A stretch of DNA of 11,953 bases from assembly GCF_000469505.1 (NCBI RefSeq), contig NZ_KI272848.1, positions 1 to 11,953 of the forward strand, given 5' to 3'. Below are positions 1 through 5,446 of the stretch, one piece after another (position 1 is the first letter of the stretch; every line of letters starts with the position of its first letter). Source of the DNA: Leptotrichia sp. oral taxon 215 str. W9775 (lineage in GTDB: Bacteria > Fusobacteriota > Fusobacteriia > Fusobacteriales > Leptotrichiaceae). A model generated the notes under the pieces. The model ran no database searches. It saw only the letters and a list, made by a program, of their open reading frames with translations, and was not told the DNA's origin. Made by a program: the position numbers and the translations under genes.

Positions 1-68
1 TTGCCCCTGGTGTACGGTCACTTTTGCCCCTGGTCATTTCTGCACCTACGGTCACTTTTGCCCCTGGT
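1..68. repeat. Iteron-like repeats inside the initiator gene (putative phage origin)
   Basis: A 16-bp unit GGTCACTTTTGCCCCT occurs exactly at 16-31 and 50-65, with a 3-mismatch copy at 32-47 (GGTCATTTCTGCACCT) and a truncated copy ending at 8. The longer block TACGGTCACTTTTGCCCCTG is identical at 13-32 and 47-66. The two exact copies are 34 bp apart, which is not a multiple of three, so they are read in different frames of the initiator gene. The repeat is therefore conserved as DNA, not as protein. Many temperate phages place origin iterons within the initiator gene; that this is the origin is an inference. Confidence 0.6.
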
Positions 69-355
69 TCCTCAGTTACATTTTTTAAAAAATAAATGTT
101 CCCTTTTCCAGTTCTTTTTTTTATTTCAATCAAATTTTTTTCTTCAAGGCTTCTTAAATATTTAGTCAAAGTTTTTCTACTCCCTATTCCAGTAACTTTC
201 ATAAGAAGTTCTAATCCTGGAAAGCATTTTCCATCATTATCAGCATATCTCACTAAAGCCATATATATTAATTTTTCATATGCTTCCAAGTCTTCTCTAT
301 CAATCAAAGAATTTTCAATCCAAAACCAATTTTTAGTTCTTATATCTCTCATCAT
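1..355 (-). CDS. Phage replication initiator, winged-helix N-terminal domain (partial, runs off the left edge)
   Basis: Reading leftward from ATG at 355, the protein starts MMRDIRTKNWFWIENSL and continues through 118 codons without a stop. Residues about 20-85 match the helix-turn-helix layout of phage and plasmid replication initiators (HTH_36 / replisome-organizer type): a YEKLIYMALVRYAD helix, then DGKCFPGLELLMKVTGIGSRKTLTKYLRSLEEKNLI and a basic wing ending GNIYFL. Such proteins bind the origin and help recruit the helicase loader. GGGAGG at 361-366 precedes ATG-ATG at 355 and 352, so either ATG could be used. The last visible codons (68 to 1) are built from DNA repeats that look like origin iterons. 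The C-terminal half lies outside the window, so a DnaD-like or other C-terminus cannot be decided. It is the only replication initiator seen. Confidence 0.72.
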   Translation of the reverse strand, partial: MMRDIRTKNWFWIENSLIDREDLEAYEKLIYMALVRYADNDGKCFPGLELLMKVTGIGSRKTLTKYLRSLEEKNLIEIKKRTGKGNIYFLKNVTEEPGAKVTVGAEMTRGKSDRTPGA

Positions 356-381
356 TTATTCCTCCCGTGTGTTTTGAAATG

Positions 382-410
382 TTGCAATTTGTTCCTAGTT
401 GTGTTATAAT
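382..410 (+). promoter_or_regulatory. Strong plus-strand promoter (TTGCAA, 17 bp, extended TATAAT)
   Basis: TTGCAA at 382-387 is followed after 17 bp by TATAAT at 405-410, with the extended -10 TGT at 402-404. Transcription would start near 417. No coding frame with a ribosome binding site lies downstream before the terminator at 454-478. It is divergent from the initiator gene, whose ribosome binding site is at 361-366. The -35 TTGCA matches one arm of the prophage operator dyad, but the second arm is absent. Confidence 0.65.
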
Positions 411-416
411 ATAGTT

Positions 417-478
417 ACTACAATTTCTGAATGATTTTAACAAGTCATTCGACATCGGGCTATCTAGTCCGATTTTTT
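417..478 (+). ncRNA. Putative ~62-nt two-hairpin small RNA, antisense to the initiator leader
   Basis: It is bounded by the promoter at 382-410 and an intrinsic terminator. The first hairpin pairs 429-437 (GAATGATTT) with 442-450 (AAGTCATTC) around the loop TAAC, with one G-U pair. The second is the terminator stem (454-461 with 466-473). A leftward transcript reading through the methyltransferase remnant into the initiator would be complementary along the full length, as in plasmid countertranscript RNAs that control rep genes. The promoter, structure and terminator are read directly; the regulatory role is inferred. No known RNA family was recognised. Confidence 0.5.
454..478 (+). terminator. 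Rho-independent terminator, plus strand
   Basis: An 8-bp stem pairs 454-461 (ATCGGGCT) with 466-473 (AGTCCGAT), with one G-T pair and the loop ATCT, and leads straight into a T run at 473-478. There is no matching T run on the minus strand, so it acts rightward only. The T run overlaps the stop codon of the leftward methyltransferase remnant. Confidence 0.7.
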
Positions 479-1145
479 ATTGAAATAATTCCATTTGTTT
501 CACTTTCTCTTTGACATTGATAACTTTTTCTAAAGCTAAGTTATACATGTCTTTTTTTATTTCAAAGCCGTAAGAATGTCTTTTGAGCTCTTTTGCAGCT
601 CTCAAAGTTGTTCCACTTCCAGCAACTGGGTCGATGACAACATCGTTTTCATCAGTAAAAATTTCAATCAACTTTTTCAAAACTCTTACTGGTTTTTGTG
701 TCGGATGTATTTTATTTACTTTTTCAGGATTATCTCTCTGCCATTCAAACCAGTTTAATATCATTTTTTTATTGTTATTGAATTTTGGCAATTTTTCCCT
801 GTAAAGAACGAGGACATATTCAGTAGCTCCAACTATTTTCATGTTAGCTTTTAAAACTTGTGGGCTACTATTTTTAATAAAGATTAACGGTATATGATTA
901 TTGAATCCGTATTTTTTCCCATATTCTATTACCATTTGCATTTGCTGGAATGCACAAAATACAATCATACAAGGGGACTTTCCTTTTTCTTTTGGCTCTT
1001 TTATAAGCATTTTCGAACAGAAGTGCATAAATTCTGCTATTTTGAAATTGTGATCTGTATCAAAAAATGCTTTCCCTGCCTTGTTGCTTTCTCCATTTTT
1101 ATTGTCTCCATCAACATACCATTCAGGACTGCTGCCTTACCATTA
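477..1145 (-). pseudogene. N6/N4 DNA methyltransferase remnant, N-terminus broken by two in-frame stops
   Basis: From 1136 to 477 the minus strand is open for 219 codons and encodes most of a beta-class DNA adenine/cytosine-N4 methyltransferase. It has a GSSPEWYVDGDNKNGES block, then FCAFQQMQ, HPTQKPVRVLKKLIEIF, and the SAM-binding motif I DPVAGSGTT near the C-terminus, typical of the permuted order. The family's catalytic DPPY-type motif should lie just upstream. Instead the same frame reads TAA-TGG-TAA (1145 to 1137), preceded by a degenerate CASCYGQLA. The first in-frame ATG, at 1028, would give 183 residues without the catalytic motif and has no convincing ribosome binding site. The gene is therefore probably inactive. 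An intact version would have protected phage DNA from restriction or modified the host chromosome. The upstream limit of homology is uncertain. Confidence 0.75.
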
Positions 1146-1453
1146 GGCTAACTGTCCATAACAACTGGCACAAGTTAAAAAGAAATCAGAATCAAACAAT
1201 AAAAATTTTATAGGAGTCTGTGCCAGCAAGTTTTTAACGACTTTAACTTCTGTCGTGATGTTATAGCTCTCCAATGCTCCCTTTCCGTTTTATCGTAAAC
1301 GGTTGTCGAATTGTAAACGCTCCACTTGTTTTCATTTTAAAAATAGAAAATTAGGATTTAAAATTAAAAGTTTTAACGAGTTACTTCTCTCACATCTGTT
1401 ACTTAAATTTTTTAGATTTCTTGCATTAGTTCAAGAAAAAGAGCATTAAAAAA
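1146..1453. other. Gene-poor stretch upstream of the methyltransferase remnant
   Basis: No credible complete gene is visible. On the minus strand, 1289-1146 continues the methyltransferase frame (ending FDSDFFLTCASCYGQLA), which may be its decayed N-terminus. An 8-bp inverted repeat CTGGCACA (1165-1172) / TGTGCCAG (1219-1226) encloses 46 bp. A 6-bp dyad CCGTTT/AAACGG lies at 1285-1302. The right end holds a degenerate operator at 1418-1437. Confidence 0.5.
1418..1437. promoter_or_regulatory. Degenerate copy of the prophage operator
   Basis: TTCTTGCATTAGTTCAAGAA matches the perfect palindrome at 1655-1674 at 17 of 20 positions, with the left arm TTCTTGCATT identical. It sits just downstream of the small regulator gene and upstream of the methyltransferase remnant. 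It contains a leftward TTGAAC that could serve as a -35, but I see no good -10 at the right distance. Confidence 0.45.
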
Positions 1454-1624
1454 TTAGAAACTAGCTATTGTTTCTTCAGTTTCTCTTATTGCTTTTTTGT
1501 CATTATTTTTTATAGCTAGCCTTAGTCCCCAGCTTGATGTATATAAAGAACTTTTCTCAACTATTTTATTCCAAGTCAAATCTTTATCTATCATCTTTTT
1601 TCTTATATCCTTGTATTTATTCAT
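1454..1624 (-). CDS. Small putative helix-turn-helix regulator (56 aa)
   Basis: The product is a basic 56-residue protein, MNKYKDIRKKMIDKDLT to ETEETIASF. The start at 1624 is set by GAGGTGA five bases upstream; an in-frame ATG further upstream lies inside the operator and would precede that site. The layout (short helix 3-12, helix 17-24, SSLYTSSWGLRLAIKN as a possible turn plus recognition helix, then a final helix) is reminiscent of very small phage Cro- or antirepressor-type DNA-binding proteins, but no family is recognised with certainty. It stands alone behind a promoter whose -35 box lies inside a perfect copy of the prophage operator, so it is very likely part of the lysis-lysogeny circuit, repressed by the S24 repressor or by itself. 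It is separated from the acyltransferase by a terminator. Confidence 0.6.
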   Translation of the reverse strand: MNKYKDIRKKMIDKDLTWNKIVEKSSLYTSSWGLRLAIKNNDKKAIRETEETIASF

Positions 1625-1642
1625 TTTTTTCACCTCAAAAAT

Positions 1643-1671
1643 AATATACCATATTTCTTGCATTAATGCAA
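1643..1671 (-). promoter_or_regulatory. Promoter of the small regulator, -35 box inside an operator
   Basis: On the minus strand TTGCAT (1671-1666) is followed after 17 bp by TATATT (1648-1643). The start codon is at 1624, preceded by GAGGTGA. The -35 box is one arm of the palindrome at 1655-1674, so a protein bound there would block polymerase. Confidence 0.6.
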
Positions 1672-1674
1672 GAA
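1655..1674. promoter_or_regulatory. Perfect 20-bp palindromic operator
   Basis: TTCTTGCATTAATGCAAGAA is a perfect palindrome. Its core TTGCA-N4-TGCAA is the same dyad found three times between the repressor and the early operon (5342-5355, 5374-5387, 5447-5460), about 3.7 kb away. It is best read as a distant operator of the same repressor, although autoregulation by the adjacent small protein is possible. Confidence 0.65.
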
Positions 1675-1684
1675 GAAATAAAAT

Positions 1685-1712
1685 AAAAAAAGACTCCTTG
1701 TGAGTCTTTTTT
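1685..1712. terminator. Bidirectional intrinsic terminator
   Basis: An 11-bp perfect stem pairs AAAAAAGACTC (1686-1696) with GAGTCTTTTTT (1702-1712), loop CTTGT, with U tracts on both strands. It ends the leftward esterase-acyltransferase transcript and overlaps the acyltransferase stop codon (1712-1714). It thereby insulates that cassette from the small regulator gene. Confidence 0.85.
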
Positions 1713-2683
1713 CAAACATTATATTTTTTGCACAGAAAGTTATAATATTTAATTTCTATAAAATATTTTGTGAAATTTGAGATTATAATTATTAAAATAA
1801 AAAAAATTATAAAATTTTCATAATTATTTATTTCTGAAATATATTTTTCATATAAAAAATACATAGGAATATGGAGAATATATATAGAAAAACTTAGACT
1901 TCCTAGATATACAAAAAAATTATTCCCTAAAAAACTACTTACAATGCCATCATCTAAAATTAAAAATACTATTAAAGGAAAAAAACTCAAAGTAACCAAA
2001 GTAGAAACATACGGAATTTTAACGTTATATTGGTTAAATAAACTCAAAAAAATAAAATATAAAACAACAATATAAGAATAATATTTTTTTGATTTTAATT
2101 TTTTAACCTGTTTTGACAGTTCCATTCCAAATACAAATGTTGCAATATGCATTAATGGAAAATAATTAATAGCATGATGTATAAAGTCTATATTAGAATA
2201 ATTTATAAAAGAAATATACACATAATATGTATAAAAATTTAATAAAATTGCAATAGAAAAAAACATTTTTGGATATTTTTCTTGAATTTTTTTTAAAAAC
2301 GGAAATATTATTATTAAAAAACTAAATGTTGATAAATACCATGCAGATGAATTATAATTTAATGCTTTTCCAAAAACCCAGGACTGAATCAAAAATATAT
2401 GATATATCATTTTTCCGCTAAGTTTAAACAATAATATCAACGAAAAAATGTATAAAGGATAAAATTTAAAAAGCCTTGTTAAATAAAATTTTTTTATATT
2501 AATTTCTCTTTTCGAATATGAATATGATAATAAAAAACCTGAAAGCAGAAAAAAGAAATAGACCCATATAGGACCATTCTTAAATATAACTGGAATATTA
2601 TTATCAAATTTAACCACATGAAAAAAAAGAACACTGAAAGCACCAATAAATCTAAATATTTCAAATTGACTATATTTTTTCAT
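1712..2683 (-). CDS. Acyltransferase 3 family membrane protein (OafA-like O-acetyltransferase)
   Basis: This 323-residue polytopic protein has about ten hydrophobic segments. Its N-terminus QFEIFRFIGAFSVLFFHV carries the conserved Arg11 and His22 of the Acyl_transf_3 family, followed by FFFLLSGFLLSYSY and, late in the protein, GSLSFSIYILHIP, another family signature. Members move acetyl or other acyl groups across the inner membrane onto O-antigen, capsule, peptidoglycan or other surface glycans. The start is supported by GGAG upstream of ATG at 2683. It follows the secreted esterase with 20 bp between, so the two are co-transcribed, and it ends in a strong terminator. Phage-borne members alter host serotype and block receptor binding; that role here is inferred. 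The exact sugar or peptidoglycan target cannot be read from sequence. Confidence 0.85.
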   Translation of the reverse strand: MKKYSQFEIFRFIGAFSVLFFHVVKFDNNIPVIFKNGPIWVYFFFLLSGFLLSYSYSKREINIKKFYLTRLFKFYPLYIFSLILLFKLSGKMIYHIFLIQSWVFGKALNYNSSAWYLSTFSFLIIIFPFLKKIQEKYPKMFFSIAILLNFYTYYVYISFINYSNIDFIHHAINYFPLMHIATFVFGMELSKQVKKLKSKKYYSYIVVLYFIFLSLFNQYNVKIPYVSTLVTLSFFPLIVFLILDDGIVSSFLGNNFFVYLGSLSFSIYILHIPMYFLYEKYISEINNYENFIIFFILIIIISNFTKYFIEIKYYNFLCKKYNV

Positions 2684-2703
2684 AAAAACTCCTTTTTTAT
2701 AAT

Positions 2704-3498
2704 TTAATTTATATTTTTAGAAAAATTTTTATAAAAAAAGTATGTTTGATATTCAAATGAATTATTCCAATAACCCCAATCATGACTGCCAAATCTTTCA
2801 ATATAATCATGTTTTATATCTAAACTTATTAATTTGCTATGTAATTCTCTATTCATTTCAATAAAAAAGTCAGAGACTCCACAATCTATAATTATATTAA
2901 AATTTTTGTCTTTAGCAAAATATGCTATATCTTTTATATTGTATTTTTTCCAGTTTCCATTCATTACTTTTTTTATCTCATAATTTTTTTTAATCTTTTC
3001 AGGATTTACTCCACCACTCATACTTCCTATATTTCCAAAAATATCAGGATTTTTTATACCAATATACAAAGCTCCATAGCCCCCCATACTAAATCCTGTT
3101 ATTGCCCTTTGTTTCTTATCTTTTTTAGTTGAATAGTTAGTGTCAATATAATTTACAAGTTCTTTTGAAATAAAAGTTGTATATTTAGAATCCTCTTTTA
3201 TTTCGCTGTCTATATACCAACTATTATTATCTCCGTCTGGAGAAATATAAATAATACTGTATTTATCAGAAAGTTGTCCAATAGATGTATTATCCGAAAA
3301 AGATCTATTTGTAGCTGTCCAACCATGTAATGTATATATTGTACTATAACTTTTGTCTTTAGAATACCCATTAGGTAAAATTACAGTCACTGGAATATCT
3401 TTTTTCATTGACTCACTGTAAACTTTAACTTCTTTCTCAATAAAAGAAAAACTTGAAAACGAACAAATAAACAAAAAAATAGTTATTAATTTTTTCAA
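2704..3498 (-). CDS. Secreted esterase, esterase D / tributyrin esterase family
   Basis: A 264-residue alpha/beta hydrolase of the putative-esterase (EstA/esterase D) family with an N-terminal signal peptide: KK, then the hydrophobic stretch LITIFLFICSFSSFSF, probably cleaved near residue 18-20. Cys12 lacks a proper lipobox. The fold markers are in order: TLHGWTATNRSF oxyanion region (57-67), SPDGDNNSWYID, nucleophile elbow GFSMGG with Ser137, acid Asp210 in DCGVSD, and base His239 in GSHDWGYW. All catalytic residues are present. The start appears to be TTG at 3498, ten bases after AAGGAG; no ATG fits the signal peptide. It would act outside the cytoplasmic membrane, removing acyl groups from small esters or surface glycans, and is paired with an acyltransferase downstream. 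It has its own promoter. The function is secure at family level; the substrate is unknown. Confidence 0.87.
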   Translation of the reverse strand: MKKLITIFLFICSFSSFSFIEKEVKVYSESMKKDIPVTVILPNGYSKDKSYSTIYTLHGWTATNRSFSDNTSIGQLSDKYSIIYISPDGDNNSWYIDSEIKEDSKYTTFISKELVNYIDTNYSTKKDKKQRAITGFSMGGYGALYIGIKNPDIFGNIGSMSGGVNPEKIKKNYEIKKVMNGNWKKYNIKDIAYFAKDKNFNIIIDCGVSDFFIEMNRELHSKLISLDIKHDYIERFGSHDWGYWNNSFEYQTYFFYKNFSKNIN

Positions 3499-3528
3499 AT
3501 CTAATCAACTCCTTTAAATTTTTAATAT

Positions 3529-3556
3529 ATTATACCTCATTTGAAAGAAATTTCAA
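3529..3556 (-). promoter_or_regulatory. Promoter of the esterase-acyltransferase cassette
   Basis: On the minus strand TTGAAA (3556-3551) is followed after 16 bp by TATAAT (3534-3529), close to consensus. The ribosome binding site AAGGAG is at 3514-3509. No operator dyad lies nearby, which suggests constitutive expression in the lysogen. Confidence 0.65.
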
Positions 3557-3581
3557 AGAAAAAAGAGCCATTAGGCTCTTT
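3545..3581 (-). terminator. Intrinsic terminator of the repressor-membrane protein operon
   Basis: An 8-bp perfect stem pairs 3562-3569 (AAAGAGCC) with 3574-3581 (GGCTCTTT) around the loop ATTA, followed leftward by a U-rich tail. The stop codon of the upstream gene (3571-3573) lies in the loop. The tail overlaps the -35 of the esterase promoter. Confidence 0.85.
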
Positions 3582-4017
3582 GCAAATTTAAATTATTTAT
3601 TCTAAAGTTAGTTTCTCTTTTTATCTGTTGTAATAATATTTTTTTTCTATTTTTTCTATTTTTTTTAATTTTTAAACACAAATCATACATATCTTTCGTT
3701 ATTTCATCTTTTGCACCTTCGAACATAAAATACAAATATTGAGGTTTAAATATTATACTCGCCAATTCATATTTTGTATTTTCTGTAAATTGATTCAGAA
3801 CAGTTAATTCTCTTATACGTTCTTCTTTATTTTTTTTAAAATCAATCGACAACATATAGCAAACTAACATTATAAGAGGCTCCCATAAAACAAACGCAAT
3901 CAAAAAAGAAATTAAATCAAATTTTTTTATTTTATAAACTTTTTTTATAACAAAAAATTTTCCTATTTTTCCTAAAACAAAAGAAAATAAAAAAATAATT
4001 ATTCCTGTTAATATCAT
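3571..4017 (-). CDS. Two-span membrane protein with a basic cytoplasmic tail (unknown)
   Basis: A 148-residue protein not recognised as any named family. Residues about 3-17 and 34-56 are hydrophobic and likely span the membrane. They are separated by a lysine-rich loop (KKVYKIKKFD) and followed by a charged, probably helical region ending in the basic KKNRKNRKKILLQQIKRETN. Its ATG overlaps the stop codon of the upstream membrane gene (ATGA, 4017-4014), so translation is coupled and the two products may form a complex. It is the last gene before the terminator at 3545-3581. Its position after the repressor suggests expression in the lysogen, as for superinfection-exclusion or abortive-infection genes, but sequence alone does not show a function. 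Confidence 0.7.
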   Translation of the reverse strand: MILTGIIIFLFSFVLGKIGKFFVIKKVYKIKKFDLISFLIAFVLWEPLIMLVCYMLSIDFKKNKEERIRELTVLNQFTENTKYELASIIFKPQYLYFMFEGAKDEITKDMYDLCLKIKKNRKNRKKILLQQIKRETNFRINNLNLQRA

Positions 4018-4490
4018 CGCTTTTTAGCTCCTTTTTTATTTGGATATGGCATAAAACCAAAATCAAAGAAAACGAATGTATATAAAGATATTGTTATAAC
4101 ATAAGCTATAATTTGCCATACCTCTTTTGAAAGTTTTGTTAGTTGTATTATACCTACAATTTGCAATATTGTCAACAATAAGATTGACATCATTGGGTAT
4201 ACGAATCCTATTTTTGTATAAATACTTTCTTCATATTTTTTGTCCCTAAATTTTTCAATAAAATTAACACCAAAACTGATAAAAGTGATTAAAAGTGATG
4301 TTATAAAAACATCTATATTTTCATATTTTAAACAAATTATACAGATATTTATAACATACAACGCCCCTTTGAACGCTTTTATATAGAAGATTCCATCGTT
4401 TTTTTTACTTATTCTTTTATGCCACTTAATGATTTGCTGCTCTTCATTTTTTTTGTTAACTTTTTCATACTCTTTTTCTTTTTTGCCCAT
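4014..4490 (-). CDS. Four-span membrane protein (unknown), downstream of the repressor
   Basis: A 158-residue protein with a charged N-terminus (MGKKEKEYEKVNKK, rich in Lys and Glu) and about four transmembrane segments near residues 40-55, 59-77, 95-117 and 124-145. It ends with the basic tail NKKGAKKR. The start at 4490 is chosen over an upstream in-frame ATG at 4517 because AGGAGA lies four to five bases before it. It follows the repressor by 79 bp with no terminator in the gap and overlaps the next membrane gene by four bases, so repressor and both membrane genes probably form one transcript. No family is recognised; superinfection exclusion is a hypothesis from context only. Confidence 0.7.
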   Translation of the reverse strand: MGKKEKEYEKVNKKNEEQQIIKWHKRISKKNDGIFYIKAFKGALYVINICIICLKYENIDVFITSLLITFISFGVNFIEKFRDKKYEESIYTKIGFVYPMMSILLLTILQIVGIIQLTKLSKEVWQIIAYVITISLYTFVFFDFGFMPYPNKKGAKKR

Positions 4491-4569
4491 AAATTCTCCT
4501 TCTAATTTTTCGACCAAACTACAGTTTTATTTTCCCTATTTTTCTTCAAAATTATATAATTCTCTCCTT

Positions 4570-5292
4570 TTATATCATTTTTCTATTTCTCATACTTATT
4601 ACCATGCTGACTGTTCCTTTGCATGATAATGTTTCCACTTCTCTGTTTTCAACTTTTATGTCGCTATATGCTGCATTATATGATCTCAAAAATAAATTTC
4701 CTGTTCCTGGTTCAAAATACACAATTTTCAGATATTTCTTATCTTCATAAAATATTAGTGCTTCTTTCCCGTTTAATGTTCTTATATCCTGATTAGACAC
4801 ATCCACAACTATTATGTCCCCGTGATGATAGTAAGGCTCCATACTGTCGCCTTTTACTCTTGTGGCAAAGTCACTTTTCTTAACATTACCATTAAGTTTT
4901 GGAATATTTATATACTCGATGTTGCTTTCTTCAGATTCTATAAGCCCATTTCCAGCTGAAGCCATTCCGTAAAGCGGTATTGTCACAAAACTTTCAAATT
5001 TTTCATCTGTTACGTTTGAAGGTTCTGCATTGCCCTTTTTAGGAAAATCTTTTTCTTCAATTAATCCAGCCAATTTATACATTTCTACAACATTCAAACC
5101 TAGTATTTCAGATAGCCCTTTGATGACTTCTGCTCTTATTGTTTTTATTTGTCCATTTTCATATCTTAATAGCGAGGATTCTGCATAATCAACTCCTTTT
5201 CTTTTCAATAACTCTGATACTTTATCTCTTGCTATGTTCTTTTCTTTTCTTGTATCGCCTATTATTTTTCTTAATTTTTCTTTATCTTCCAT
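4570..5292 (-). CDS. Phage lysogeny repressor, XRE helix-turn-helix plus S24 peptidase (LexA/CI-like)
   Basis: A 240-residue repressor. Residues 6-75 form an XRE-type DNA-binding domain (KVSELLKRKG, SSLLRYENGQIKTIRAEVIKGLSEILGL). Residues 103-230 form an S24 auto-cleavage domain: candidate cleavage bond Ala113-Gly114 in YGMASAGNG, nucleophile Ser150 in VKGDSMEP, and general base Lys189 in KKYLKIV. All catalytic parts are present, so RecA-triggered self-cleavage and induction by DNA damage are expected. It would bind the TTGCA-N4-TGCAA dyads around 5341-5460, shutting off the rightward early operon and regulating its own promoter, whose upstream region overlaps the 5341-5356 site. Two membrane-protein genes follow in the same direction before a terminator. 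The family assignment is firm. Confidence 0.93.
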   Translation of the reverse strand: MEDKEKLRKIIGDTRKEKNIARDKVSELLKRKGVDYAESSLLRYENGQIKTIRAEVIKGLSEILGLNVVEMYKLAGLIEEKDFPKKGNAEPSNVTDEKFESFVTIPLYGMASAGNGLIESEESNIEYINIPKLNGNVKKSDFATRVKGDSMEPYYHHGDIIVVDVSNQDIRTLNGKEALIFYEDKKYLKIVYFEPGTGNLFLRSYNAAYSDIKVENREVETLSCKGTVSMVISMRNRKMI

Positions 5293-5324
5293 TTTTTTAC
5301 TCCTATTTTTCTTTTATTTACTAT

Positions 5325-5355
5325 ATTATAACTTATTTTTTTTGCAATAATGCAA
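5325..5355 (-). promoter_or_regulatory. Leftward (repressor) promoter
   Basis: The -10 TATAAT lies at 5330-5325 on the minus strand, 33 bp before the start codon. The best -35 is TTGCAT (5355-5350) with a long 19-bp spacer; it lies inside the operator at 5341-5356, consistent with autoregulation. Confidence 0.55.
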
Positions 5356-5356
5356 A
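5341..5356. promoter_or_regulatory. Operator 1 (TTGCA-ATAA-TGCAA)
   Basis: A dyad with arms TTGCA at 5342-5346 and TGCAA at 5351-5355, plus flanking T and A. It overlaps the putative -35 of the repressor promoter. Confidence 0.65.
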
Positions 5357-5373
5357 ATATTTTTATTTTTCTC

Positions 5374-5387
5374 TTGCATTATTGCAA
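5374..5387. promoter_or_regulatory. Operator 2 (TTGCA-TTAT-TGCAA)
   Basis: A dyad with arms at 5374-5378 and 5383-5387. It contains the -35 box (TTGCAT) of the rightward early promoter, so a bound repressor would occlude polymerase. A lone half site TTGCA follows at 5407-5411. Confidence 0.68.
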
Positions 5388-5402
5388 TTTATGTGATACA
5401 CT
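5374..5402 (+). promoter_or_regulatory. Rightward early promoter
   Basis: TTGCAT (5374-5379), a 17-bp spacer and TACACT (5397-5402) with an extended TGA at 5394-5396. It drives the operon starting at 5478. A separate TATAAT at 5423-5428 has no good -35 at the right distance, so it is a weaker alternative. Confidence 0.55.
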
Positions 5403-5446
5403 AATCTTGCAATAGAGAAATTTATAATATTTTTTTGTATTTTAAG

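Noticed and set aside
1..68. Possible start of a CRISPR array
   Set aside because: Units are 16-20 bp, unevenly spaced by 16-34 bp, have almost no spacers and lie inside a coding frame; iterons fit better.
96..377. Open frame on the plus strand, 93 codons
   Set aside because: It lies opposite the initiator gene, has no ribosome binding site, and its composition is that of an antisense shadow.
1128..1165. Possible tRNA gene on the minus strand
   Set aside because: Only the D-arm region fits; position 33 is not T, the anticodon stem has no partner and no T arm follows.
1497..1703. Plus-strand open frame opposite the small regulator
   Set aside because: It crosses the operator and terminator, lacks a ribosome binding site and is antisense to a better-supported gene.
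2140..2152. Additional operator-like sequence TTGCAATATGCAT
   Set aside because: The spacer is three instead of four, the right arm is imperfect, and it lies within the acyltransferase coding sequence away from any promoter.
5423..5428. TATAAT as the main early promoter -10
   Set aside because: The nearest TTGCAA is only 10 bp away and nothing -35-like lies 16-18 bp upstream; the 5374-5402 promoter fits better.
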